Assembly: GCA_023436065.1 (NCBI GenBank)
Contig: JAEZKU010000036.1
Span: 1 to 64,000 of the forward strand
DNA: 64,000 nucleotides
Source: Bacillota bacterium
GTDB taxonomy: Bacteria; Bacillota; Clostridia; Lachnospirales; Lachnospiraceae
Reading direction: 5' to 3'
Both the position numbers and the translations under genes were made by a program. Below the pieces are notes generated by a model that ran no database searches, had not been told where the DNA came from, and saw only the letters and a program-made list of their open reading frames with translations. Positions 36,383 through 44,298 of the stretch are shown here, in pieces; within the stretch, counting starts at the first letter, position 1, and every line of letters begins with the position of its first letter.

Positions 36383-37408
36383 TCATCGGCTTTCGTTCAA
36401 CATATTGAATATGTGATAGGGCATACCGTCCAAGGAACACTGTTTTTCCACTGCACCGATATTAAAAGCCACCTTGGGCATACCGTATACCACACAGGAT
36501 TTTTCATCCTGTCCGAGCGTTCTGGCACCCTTTCTTCTCATTGACATCAAGCCCTGGGCTCCGTCATATCCCATTCCTGTTAAAATGACTCCAACGGCAT
36601 TTTTTCCTGCTTCCTTTGCAACGGAATCGAAAAGCACATCCACAGAAGGACAATGCCCATTCACTTTTTCTCCGGCAAAGCATTCCACCTTATACCGCTC
36701 TCCGACTCTGCGGATGATCATATGTTTGTCTCCGGGCGCGATCAATACATGGCCCTGCTCCACATAATCGCCTGTTTTTGCTTCCTTTACCGATAGACCG
36801 GTTGTATTATTCAGACGTTCTGCAAACATTCTTGAAAAATTCGGAGGAATATGTTGAACTATAACGATTCCGGGAGACTCGGCAGGTAACTCCTTGAGAA
36901 TGGAGAAGATTGCCTCGGTGCCTCCGGTGGAAGCCCCTATCGCTATCAGCTTATTCTTATCGGTAATGCTCCGTTTCTCAATTTTATGTCCTTCTATATC
37001 ATGAAAGGTACGAACCTTCGCTTTCGCAGCTATCTTAATCTTCCCGATCAAATCATTGATAAAATTCTCGACACTGTTCACAGAAGTCAGATCCGGCTTT
37101 CCTACAAATTCCACCGCACCCGCATTCATGGCATCAAACACTGTGCCGGAAGTTGAACTGACGACTATGATCGGCAGTGGATATTGGGGCATCAGCTTCC
37201 TGATAAATTCGATACCGTTCATCTTCGGCATCTCCACATCACAGGTCATGACATCCGGCTTCGAGGAAATGATCTTATCCCTTGCCTCATAGGGATCGTT
37301 TGCTGTGGCGACCACCTCGATGCCCGGATCGGAAGAAAGTCCTCGTAACAACACCTCACGAAAGAGCATGCTGTCATCAACGATTAAAACCCTGATTTTA
37401 TTCGGCAT
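36383..37408 (-). CDS. cheB: Chemoreceptor glutamate methylesterase
   Basis: 341 residues: N-terminal receiver (RVLIVDDSMLFREV, CDVEMPKMNG) and C-terminal methylesterase with catalytic Ser in IAIGASTGGTEAI, His in VQHIPPNF and Asp in GMGYDGAQG. It removes methyl groups from MCPs and deamidates Gln residues, providing adaptation. GAGGTG lies upstream of the ATG. The gene begins 13 nt after cheR. Confidence 0.97.
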   Translation of the reverse strand: MPNKIRVLIVDDSMLFREVLLRGLSSDPGIEVVATANDPYEARDKIISSKPDVMTCDVEMPKMNGIEFIRKLMPQYPLPIIVVSSTSGTVFDAMNAGAVEFVGKPDLTSVNSVENFINDLIGKIKIAAKAKVRTFHDIEGHKIEKRSITDKNKLIAIGASTGGTEAIFSILKELPAESPGIVIVQHIPPNFSRMFAERLNNTTGLSVKEAKTGDYVEQGHVLIAPGDKHMIIRRVGERYKVECFAGEKVNGHCPSVDVLFDSVAKEAGKNAVGVILTGMGYDGAQGLMSMRRKGARTLGQDEKSCVVYGMPKVAFNIGAVEKQCSLDGMPYHIFNMLNESR

Positions 37409-37421
37409 CGCTTACACCTCA

Positions 37422-38237
37422 TTATACTTTTCGATAAACAGCGGGCTGCAAGTATCTGAATCTTGTCGCCTCACGATTCAAAGATTCCGAATGTCCTATA
37501 AAGAGATATCCACCCGGTACCAGCAAATCATAATACTTATTCACCAGAGTATTCTTTGTCTTTTCATCAAAATAAATCATGACATTCCTACAAAAGATTA
37601 CATGAAATTGCTTCTTAAAAGGAAAAACATTCTCCATCAGATTGAACTTTCTGAAGATAACCTCATTTCGAATCCTATCAATCATTACTGAGTTCTCACT
37701 GTCAATCTTAGATGTATATGCTAACTTCCATTTTGAAGGCAGAGTTTCTATTTCCTTATTACTGTATACGCCTCGTTTAGCTTCCTCCAGTACCTTTGTG
37801 GAAATATCTGTCGCAAGGATCTTTGCATCCCAGAATAATTTTTCCTTGCCAAGTACCTCATCGATAATCATGGCAAGGGTATAAGGCTCCTCACCGGACG
37901 AGCAGCCGGCACACCAAATGCGCAGATCTCGTTCGGTGGTATTCGAGATTATGTATGGCAGAACGGTATCCTTAAAATATGTGAAATGATCTGCTTCTCT
38001 CATAAAGAAGGTGTGGTTTGTGGTTATTTTGTCAAGCAGAGTGGATACGGCCATTCCGGTTTTATCCCTGATCAGATAATCATAGTATTCCGAAAATGAC
38101 TTAAAGCCATTCAGTATCAATACATTTTGAAGCCTGCCAATCACCAGCGTAGTCTTTTCAGGTTTCAAATAGATTCCGTAGTTTGCTTTTATATATGTGG
38201 AAAGTTGTTCAAATTCTTTGTCTGTAATTGTAATCAT
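37422..38237 (-). CDS. cheR: Chemotaxis protein methyltransferase
   Basis: 271 residues from the ATG at 38237, with AAGGTG upstream; the frame continues to 38495, but that stretch overlaps a tetR gene and holds no conserved sequence. The N-terminal helical domain is followed by the SAM-binding motif WCAGCSSGEEPYT (about residue 110) and FCRNVMIYFD. It methylates MCP glutamates. Its start overlaps the stop of a tiny CheY relic by ATGA. Confidence 0.97.
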   Translation of the reverse strand: MITITDKEFEQLSTYIKANYGIYLKPEKTTLVIGRLQNVLILNGFKSFSEYYDYLIRDKTGMAVSTLLDKITTNHTFFMREADHFTYFKDTVLPYIISNTTERDLRIWCAGCSSGEEPYTLAMIIDEVLGKEKLFWDAKILATDISTKVLEEAKRGVYSNKEIETLPSKWKLAYTSKIDSENSVMIDRIRNEVIFRKFNLMENVFPFKKQFHVIFCRNVMIYFDEKTKNTLVNKYYDLLVPGGYLFIGHSESLNREATRFRYLQPAVYRKV

Positions 38238-38353
38238 AGCAACACCTTGCTTAAGGTCTGGATGACATGATCCTCGTAATTGTACTTCACCAAAATATTC
38301 TTGATTGCCATTCTCATGAATGCTGCATCGTCTACGATTAATACTCTTTTCAT
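38234..38353 (-). pseudogene. cheY: Micro-CheY: CheY with internal deletion, 39 codons, coupled to cheR
   Basis: From an ATG at 38353 with AAGGTG upstream, the frame reads MKRVLIVDDAAFMRMAIKNI then LVKYNYE, a textbook CheY beta1-alpha1, and then directly DHVIQTLSKVLL and stop, which looks like a CheY C-terminal helix (compare RVIEAIxKVL). About 80 central residues, including the phospho-Asp and the Thr and Lys of the active site, are missing in frame. The acidic pair (D8, D9) remains. The stop overlaps the cheR start (ATGA), so the short frame may be retained to deliver ribosomes to cheR. It is too short to fold as a receiver. Confidence 0.8.
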
Positions 38354-38401
38354 AGCCAGTACCACACCTTTCGTATGTTAGGTATTCATCTATCGTAAAA
38401 T

Positions 38402-38989
38402 CTATTTCCCGATATTGCCTATGAGCTTCTTCAGGGTAGATATCATGTGATCCCGTAGGGAATAGCTGTATTGGTTCATTTTCCAATGAAAACACAACTC
38501 CCTGAAGTATCCGGAAATGATCAAGGCGATGTTTTCACTGTCCAAATCCTCCTGAACTTCACCGGCCTGCTTCGCCTCCTCTACAAACCCTGCGATCATA
38601 GAAATCCTGCTTCTCTGTATCTCCTTCACCCTATCTGCCAAATCTTCCTCATATATGAGAAGATCAAAAGTCTGAAGCAGCGTGGTTATTGCAGGATAGT
38701 TCTCGTAATATTCCGCGATTGAGGTCAGAAAGTAGACCAGTGCTTCTTTCGGAGAAGAATATTTCAGCTTTGCAGACTGAAGGATATCAGAATCAAACTG
38801 AATAAAATAATCCAGTACTGCCAGCACCAACTCATTCTTATTCTTAAAATGGCGAAATAAGGTTGCCTCAGAGATATTCTGTCTTTTTGCGATCTCCCGC
38901 GTGGTCAGCTTCTGGATGCCAAGGTCATTAATGATATCGATTGCAGTCAAAATCAACTGCTCTTTTCTATGTAAAATACTTATCACCAT
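38402..38989 (-). CDS. TetR-family regulator, probable repressor of the chemosensory cluster
   Basis: 195 residues. The N-terminal helix-turn-helix (LTTREIAKRQNISEATLFRH FKNKNELVL, about 28-56) is typical of TetR, and the C-terminal ~130 residues are the helical ligand-binding domain. AGGTG precedes the start. Its own promoter (39024-39052) is followed by a perfect 20-bp inverted repeat (39004-39023), and a related sequence lies at the MCP promoter. It is embedded in the chemosensory cluster between a receiver and cheR, so it probably represses both transcription units in response to an unknown ligand. Confidence 0.92.
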   Translation of the reverse strand: MVISILHRKEQLILTAIDIINDLGIQKLTTREIAKRQNISEATLFRHFKNKNELVLAVLDYFIQFDSDILQSAKLKYSSPKEALVYFLTSIAEYYENYPAITTLLQTFDLLIYEEDLADRVKEIQRSRISMIAGFVEEAKQAGEVQEDLDSENIALIISGYFRELCFHWKMNQYSYSLRDHMISTLKKLIGNIGK

Positions 38990-39003
38990 ATATTTTCACC
39001 TAC

Positions 39004-39023
39004 CGAAGTATTTACTTACTTCG
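39004..39023. promoter_or_regulatory. Probable TetR operator at the tetR promoter
   Basis: CGAAGTA-TTTACT-TACTTCG, a perfect 7-bp inverted repeat with a 6-bp spacer (20 bp). It abuts the -10 box on the downstream side, covering the transcription start, and lies 15 bp from the tetR start codon. Confidence 0.8.
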
Positions 39024-39052
39024 ATTATAATCAGCTTGGTTATTAGTGTCAA
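39024..39052 (-). promoter_or_regulatory. Consensus sigma-A promoter of tetR-cheR-cheB unit
   Basis: TTGACA (complement of 39047-39052), exactly 17 bp, TATAAT (complement of 39024-39029). It starts in the last codons of the upstream receiver gene and splits the cluster into two transcription units. Confidence 0.9.
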
Positions 39053-39450
39053 TTCTTTTCAATCAATTCCAGTTTATACAACACCTCTACAAACTTTTCC
39101 ATATCCAGCGGCTTAGCAGCATAGGCGTCACACCCCAGATCAAATGCATCATGTACAATCTCAGTATCCTTTAGTGCTGTCGTCATAATGATTTTTGAAC
39201 GCCGGTCCTCAGGTATTTTATATTGTGCTTCCAGTACCTTCATATGCTTGAGAACCTTGACTCCGTCCACCTTCGGCATCATGATATCCAGACATATCAA
39301 GTCATAGGGCTTCTTTTCCTTTAAAGAAATCAAGAATGCATCAAGTGCTTCCAATCCGTCAATGACGACATCGCATTCTCCGTATTTTGATAGAAATTTA
39401 GAAAGAAACTTTCTGCTTGATAAGTCATCCTCAGCGATAAGTATCTTCAT
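39049..39450 (-). CDS. Stand-alone receiver-domain protein (copy 1)
   Basis: 133 residues from the ATG at 39450 (AAAGGAGGC upstream). A single receiver domain with AEDD (6-9), ICLDIMMPKVDG, MTTALKD and YAAKPLD all intact. It is the fourth gene after MCP, cheA and cheW and is probably the direct phospho-acceptor of CheA. The paralogue at 33171-33572 has the same length and shares most blocks (YGECD, DGLEALDA, LICLDIMMPKVDGV). The -35 box of the next promoter lies at its 3' end. Confidence 0.93.
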   Translation of the reverse strand: MKILIAEDDLSSRKFLSKFLSKYGECDVVIDGLEALDAFLISLKEKKPYDLICLDIMMPKVDGVKVLKHMKVLEAQYKIPEDRRSKIIMTTALKDTEIVHDAFDLGCDAYAAKPLDMEKFVEVLYKLELIEKN

Positions 39451-39511
39451 TTTCAGCCTCCTTTCAAAAAACATGACTGTTTTGGATCCACTATTTACAT
39501 TTTACTCTTAA

Positions 39512-40012
39512 TCAGGATGCTTGGATAGACTCGCTGATATCCTCCAGTTCATTTTCCGACAAAAGCTTTTCACAATCCAGTAAAAGCTTCACAGCATTAC
39601 CAGCTTTTCCAATCTTTCTGATATATCTGTTATTCATCCTGTTTACCTGCGGAGGGTCTACGATGTCCTGTTCAGGTATTGTCAATACCTCTGCTACACT
39701 ATCAACAATAAGACCTATGGATATATCCTTGATATCAACAACAATCACGCAGGTCCGATCATTATATTCCCTTGCTTCCTTCTTAAATCTTATTCTTACA
39801 TCCATCACAGGGATAATCTTACCTCTAAGATTAATTATTCCACGCACATATTCCGGAAGCTCGGGAATCGCAGTAATCGCCTGTATGCCGATAATCTCTG
39901 TCACATAGCTGATTTCAATTCCATAACACTCGCTTCCTATCAAAAAAGTCAGATAACGATCCTTTTGTGTATCTTCTTCCAACTCGAATTCCTTGTCAAA
40001 TACTTCAGCCAT
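39512..40012 (-). CDS. cheW: Chemotaxis coupling protein
   Basis: 166 residues from the ATG at 40012 (AGAGGAGGAAG upstream). A single CheW domain with the hallmark ITAIPELPEYVRGIINLRGKI and IGLIVDSVAEVL. It links CheA to the chemoreceptor. The gene starts 25 nt after cheA. Residues 1-22 form an acidic tail (KEFELEEDTQKD) not typical of short CheW proteins. Confidence 0.97.
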   Translation of the reverse strand: MAEVFDKEFELEEDTQKDRYLTFLIGSECYGIEISYVTEIIGIQAITAIPELPEYVRGIINLRGKIIPVMDVRIRFKKEAREYNDRTCVIVVDIKDISIGLIVDSVAEVLTIPEQDIVDPPQVNRMNNRYIRKIGKAGNAVKLLLDCEKLLSENELEDISESIQAS

Positions 40013-40037
40013 ATATCTTCCTCCTCTCGTTTTGATC

Positions 40038-42101
40038 TTAACCAAACATTCTTGCTACATCCAGAATCAGGCTGATATTACCGTCTCCAAGCAAGGTACA
40101 GCCTGCCAAGCCTTTCACTTCTTTGAATTTCTGTATGTATTTGGGTAATGCTTTCACCACAACCTGCTGCTGTCCGAGCAATTCATCAGCAAATACACAG
40201 ACTGTCTTCTCATCCTGCTCAACAATTATAATAATACCCTCCGAGAACCTCGTAACCTCTGTCTGAACGTTGTAAATCTCATGAAGACGACGAACAGCAT
40301 GACATTCTCCCCTTACCATGATCATCTCATTTCCATCCGGATCAGTGAAAATGTCACTGTCCTTGGGTCGAAAAGATTCCTTGATGGAAATCGTTGGTAT
40401 CGTATATCTGGAGTTACCTACCTTGATATTCATACCATCAATGATCGCCAGGGTTAACGGTATCTTCATCGTAATGATTGTACCCTTTTCTTCCACGCTG
40501 TCAACATTCAGGGTTCCCCCAACCGCTTCGATATTTTTTGTTACCACATCCATACCTACACCGCGTCCGGAGAATTCTGTAACCTGATCCTTTGTGGAGA
40601 AGCCCGGAAGCAGAATCAAATTATAGATTTCCTTATCCGTCATTTCCTCTTCCTTTTTTACAAGGATCCCGTTCTCTTTGGCTTTCTTTAAAATTTTTTC
40701 TTTATTTAGCCCTTTCCCATCATCCTTTACGATAATCAATACATCGCTTCCGGCATTCTTTGCCTCAAGAGTGATGGTTCCACCTTTCGTCTTTCCCTTT
40801 TCAAGCCGTTCCTTCGTACTTTCTATTCCATGATCTATGGAATTTCGCACCAGATGCATCAGAGGATCAGAGATACGCTCGATGATATTCTTATCCACTT
40901 CAGTTTCTTCTCCAATGATCTCCAGCTGTACATCCTTCTCAAGCTTCTTACACATATCGCGAGCGATGCGGTGCATCTTATTAAAGGTTGCTGACAGAGG
41001 AACCATTCGGATGGACATGACCATATCCTGCAATTCACCGGTGATTTTACTTAACTGTCTGGCTGCCTTAATAAAATTATCCAACTGCAAATCCTTTAAG
41101 TCAGGATTCTGTATTACCATAGCTTCCGCTATCACCATCTCACCAACCAGATCCATCAGCTTGTCCAACTTCGTGACACTCACACTGATGATACTTTGTG
41201 CGTTGTTGTTCTGAACAGCTTCCTTTACGACAGGTATTTTGACTGGTTGCAGAACCGACTGATCCTCTTTTTTGATAAACCTGTCGAGTTCCTCCTCCTG
41301 TTCCAGCTGTATCAGCTCCAAATCCTTGAGGAATATGGTCTTCATAAAGAAATCCTGAATTTCCTTATAATCCTTCTCTGTCTTTAGATAAATCTGAAAT
41401 CCGTTTTGGCGAATCACATTAATGCTTTCATCACTATCGATAATGTCATCAGGAATATAGCTGAAATCCTCTGTAATTTCCTTTAAATTATGAATAATTG
41501 TGAAAGCCCGGATGTTTTCCATCTCACAGCCTTCCTCAAAATGTATAATCGCTTTAAAAGCATTCCTATGACCCGGCTTACCGGCAGATACCTGACTGAT
41601 ATAATAATGCTGCTTATCTCCCTCCGCTGCTTCTGATGTCTGACCTGCTGCCTCCTTAAGTTCGTCCGACGTAATGGTATTCTCGGGATTATTATTCTTC
41701 AGTTCATATAGATATGCCTTAATCCTTGTCACCAAATCATCAGCACTGCCATCTGCCTCGTCATTGTCTTTGATCTTCTCAACTTCAATCTTAATGAAAT
41801 CAACACCATTGAGTACAAGATCTGATAAGACAGAATAATCAATCTGCTCCGGTTTCTCCTTACGAAGATAAAAAAATACGTCCTCTATGGAATGAGCAAG
41901 CTTAGCAATATTATCAAACAACATCATGGCCGAGGAGCCCTTGATTGTGTGCATGATACGGAAAATCTCGTTAATGGCTTCCTCAGAGAAGTCATTTTCC
42001 TTCTCACCGGAAAGTATAGATTGTTCCAACTGTTCTAAAAGCTGTGAGGTTTCGAATAGAAACATGTCCAGCAAAGGTTCATTCGTATACTGATCTGACA
42101 T
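40038..42101 (-). CDS. cheA: Chemotaxis histidine kinase CheA
   Basis: 687 residues. P1 Hpt domain with phospho-His51 in HTIKGSSAM, a P2-like middle region (about 170-275), dimerisation domain P3 (about 300-375), kinase P4 (HLVRNSIDHGIE, DDGKGL, GRGVGMDVV) and a CheW-like P5 (about 540-687). AGGTGAC precedes the ATG. It is in one unit with the MCP, CheW and receiver genes and phosphorylates the receivers and CheB. Confidence 0.98.
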   Translation of the reverse strand: MSDQYTNEPLLDMFLFETSQLLEQLEQSILSGEKENDFSEEAINEIFRIMHTIKGSSAMMLFDNIAKLAHSIEDVFFYLRKEKPEQIDYSVLSDLVLNGVDFIKIEVEKIKDNDEADGSADDLVTRIKAYLYELKNNNPENTITSDELKEAAGQTSEAAEGDKQHYYISQVSAGKPGHRNAFKAIIHFEEGCEMENIRAFTIIHNLKEITEDFSYIPDDIIDSDESINVIRQNGFQIYLKTEKDYKEIQDFFMKTIFLKDLELIQLEQEEELDRFIKKEDQSVLQPVKIPVVKEAVQNNNAQSIISVSVTKLDKLMDLVGEMVIAEAMVIQNPDLKDLQLDNFIKAARQLSKITGELQDMVMSIRMVPLSATFNKMHRIARDMCKKLEKDVQLEIIGEETEVDKNIIERISDPLMHLVRNSIDHGIESTKERLEKGKTKGGTITLEAKNAGSDVLIIVKDDGKGLNKEKILKKAKENGILVKKEEEMTDKEIYNLILLPGFSTKDQVTEFSGRGVGMDVVTKNIEAVGGTLNVDSVEEKGTIITMKIPLTLAIIDGMNIKVGNSRYTIPTISIKESFRPKDSDIFTDPDGNEMIMVRGECHAVRRLHEIYNVQTEVTRFSEGIIIIVEQDEKTVCVFADELLGQQQVVVKALPKYIQKFKEVKGLAGCTLLGDGNISLILDVARMFG

Positions 42102-42143
42102 TTTGTCACCTCCCGTTGTTTATGATTACGGCTGATAATTCGA

Positions 42144-43973
42144 TCAGTATTTTCCGAATTCATTATCACTTAATATAATATTGGAGGATACTGTGTTCTC
42201 TTCTGTGGGTTCAGAATATGTATTTCCTCTTGCGGATTTTTTCATCTGCTCCAGCAACTGCATCACCTCGGGACTGATTTCTTCTCGCGGGATTTTTTTC
42301 ACTGTAGATTTCTTTAATTTATATCTTCTGATCGTATCCTTTAAAATTTCTGCCTGACTTGCCAGTTCCTCGCTGGCTGCGGCAGTTTCTTCGGAGGTAG
42401 CGGAGTTAGTCTGAACTACTGTGGACACCTGCATAACACCCTGGTTAACTTGGGAGATGCCCATTGCTTGCTCATTAGATGCAACTGCAATATCATTCAC
42501 CAGTGTTGCTACCTTCTCTACACCGTTTACTATTTTACTTAAGGCAACTGCCGTCTCTTGTGCTATTCTGGTACCGCCTTCGGCCTTCTTGATAGATCCT
42601 TCGATCATTTCAGTTGTTTCTTTCGCTGCATTTGCAGAGCGTGCTGCCAGATTTCTTACTTCCTCTGCTACCACTGCAAAGCCCTTGCCATGCTGACCTG
42701 CTCTGGCTGCTTCCACCGCTGCGTTCAAAGCAAGGATATTTGTCTGGAAAGCGATATCGTCAATGACCTTAATGACCTTTGAGATATTTGCTGATGCTTC
42801 ATTGATTTCTTCCATTGCTGCCAACATTTCCTTCATCTGTTCATTTCCCTGAACAGCATCCTTCTTAGCAGATACTGCAAGCTCATTCGCCATGGTAGCA
42901 TTCTTGGCATTTAATTCTGTCTGAGAAGAAATCTCTTCTAAGGATGCGGTTAATTCTTCAACAGAAGATGCCTGTTCTGTAGCACCATGAGAAAGTGCGA
43001 TACTGGAGTCCGAAATCTGCTTCGCCCCTGTCGCCACTTGATCGGACGCAGCAGCAATATTGGACAATATATCATTATTATTGGCAACCAGTTCTGACAG
43101 CTTCATACCGAGCAGATCATTTTCTGATTTCACTTCAACCTCCACCGTAAGATCACCGGCTGCAATTCTTTCAGCTGCATGAGCCTGTCCGCGAATATTA
43201 CTGATCATCTTGCCGAAGGCATCTGCAAGCTTACCGATTTCATCCTTACTTTGATATTTAACATTTACATTGACATCACCCAATGCAAGCCTATCTGCAG
43301 CTTGTACTACCTGTGCAACAGGCTTACTGATTGTACCGGCAATCACGATGCCTAAAATGACCGCCAGGATAATGGAGATAACAATGATAATGTTCATTAG
43401 CCTGGATAACTCATTGTAGCTTCTCTGAGTATCTGCCAAATGCTTTGCAGCCAAGTTGATATTATAATCCACTAAAGTTTGCAGCGTCGAATCAGCCTGT
43501 GATCTGGCAATCGTCGTCTCCTGTTCCGTAGCAACCGCTTCATCGTAGTCTTCTTTTTCGATCAAATCCAAATTCTTATTACGTATCTCCCGATATGTAC
43601 CCAAATCTGCAAGCAGTTTATCATAAATGGCTCTTTCTTCATCTGATTCAATTAATTTCTCATAGTTCGCCAATATTTCATTATCAATATTTACAAGCTC
43701 AGTAATTTCGTCACGTCTTTCCTTAATCTTGTCAGGTGCCCTGTCATAGAGTGCATAGACATGATTAACCTCGATTTGCTCAAGATTAAATTGCAACGTT
43801 TTCAAATCCGTTGTCCGAAGAAAATTCACATTATATAACTGCTCATTAGTCTGATACATGGACCTCATGTTAAGAACACCTATAATCCCAATGATAGCTG
43901 CTAATAATGCAAAAAAAGCAAAACCCATTATTAGCTTCGTACGAATCTTTAAATTCCTGTACATTCTCATCAT
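42144..43973 (-). CDS. mcp: Methyl-accepting chemotaxis protein
   Basis: 609 residues from the ATG at 43973 (AGGGAGG upstream; the frame extends to 44078 without a site). TM1 at about 17-39, a four-helix-bundle (4HB_MCP) sensor domain at about 40-185, TM2 at about 190-210, HAMP, then a long signalling coiled coil whose tip is EVRNLAARSANAAKETTEMI. Methylation-type Gln/Glu heptads are present (SVEELTASLEEISSQTELN). There is no C-terminal CheR-docking pentapeptide. It is the first gene of the cluster and the only receptor gene in the window. Confidence 0.96.
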   Translation of the reverse strand: MMRMYRNLKIRTKLIMGFAFFALLAAIIGIIGVLNMRSMYQTNEQLYNVNFLRTTDLKTLQFNLEQIEVNHVYALYDRAPDKIKERRDEITELVNIDNEILANYEKLIESDEERAIYDKLLADLGTYREIRNKNLDLIEKEDYDEAVATEQETTIARSQADSTLQTLVDYNINLAAKHLADTQRSYNELSRLMNIIIVISIILAVILGIVIAGTISKPVAQVVQAADRLALGDVNVNVKYQSKDEIGKLADAFGKMISNIRGQAHAAERIAAGDLTVEVEVKSENDLLGMKLSELVANNNDILSNIAAASDQVATGAKQISDSSIALSHGATEQASSVEELTASLEEISSQTELNAKNATMANELAVSAKKDAVQGNEQMKEMLAAMEEINEASANISKVIKVIDDIAFQTNILALNAAVEAARAGQHGKGFAVVAEEVRNLAARSANAAKETTEMIEGSIKKAEGGTRIAQETAVALSKIVNGVEKVATLVNDIAVASNEQAMGISQVNQGVMQVSTVVQTNSATSEETAAASEELASQAEILKDTIRRYKLKKSTVKKIPREEISPEVMQLLEQMKKSARGNTYSEPTEENTVSSNIILSDNEFGKY

Positions 43974-44103
43974 ACCTTTTCCTCCCTTTGTGGTAGTAAA
44001 CTTGGTTTCTTTTTGTCTTCTGCAGCACTCCCAATCAATAGATTGTGCAAGCGTAGTGCTGCGATTGTCTAAGTACATTAACTTGTAATATATTTACATT
44101 ACA

Positions 44104-44123
44104 CGGAGTAATCACTCACTCCT
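44104..44123. promoter_or_regulatory. Probable second TetR operator at the MCP promoter
   Basis: CGGAGTAATCACTCACTCCT matches the tetR operator at 14 of 20 positions in the same register and is itself palindromic (GGAGT / ACTCC). It lies just downstream of the -10 box, at or after the transcription start. Confidence 0.6.
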
Positions 44124-44134
44124 ATTATGTTTTT

Positions 44135-44163
44135 ATTATATCCAAGCTATACCAATTTGTCAA
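44135..44163 (-). promoter_or_regulatory. Consensus sigma-A promoter of mcp-cheA-cheW unit
   Basis: TTGACA (complement of 44158-44163), exactly 17 bp, TATAAT (complement of 44135-44140). The start site would lie near 44128, about 155 nt before the mcp start. Confidence 0.9.
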
Positions 44164-44170
44164 TACATAC

Positions 44171-44211
44171 AAAAAAACCTTTTTGACCGGAATGTAATCC
44201 GATCAAAAAGG
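44171..44211 (-). terminator. Terminator of the hisS operon
   Basis: CCTTTTTGACCGGA / TCCGATCAAAAAGG (14 bp, one G-T type mismatch) is followed on the minus strand by a run of T's (complement of 44171-44177). Confidence 0.93.
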
Positions 44212-44298
44212 CTTTCCATATCATTATTCAATACCAGGCATCCCTGATGAAACTATATTTCATTCAAAACGAATCTTACCGGAGCTTTTCGTCTCTGC

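Noticed and set aside
38237..38495. Long N-terminal extension of cheR
   Set aside because: The 86 extra codons overlap the tetR gene and the micro-CheY frame and show no conserved sequence; the ATG at 38237 has a ribosome site and begins the family homology.
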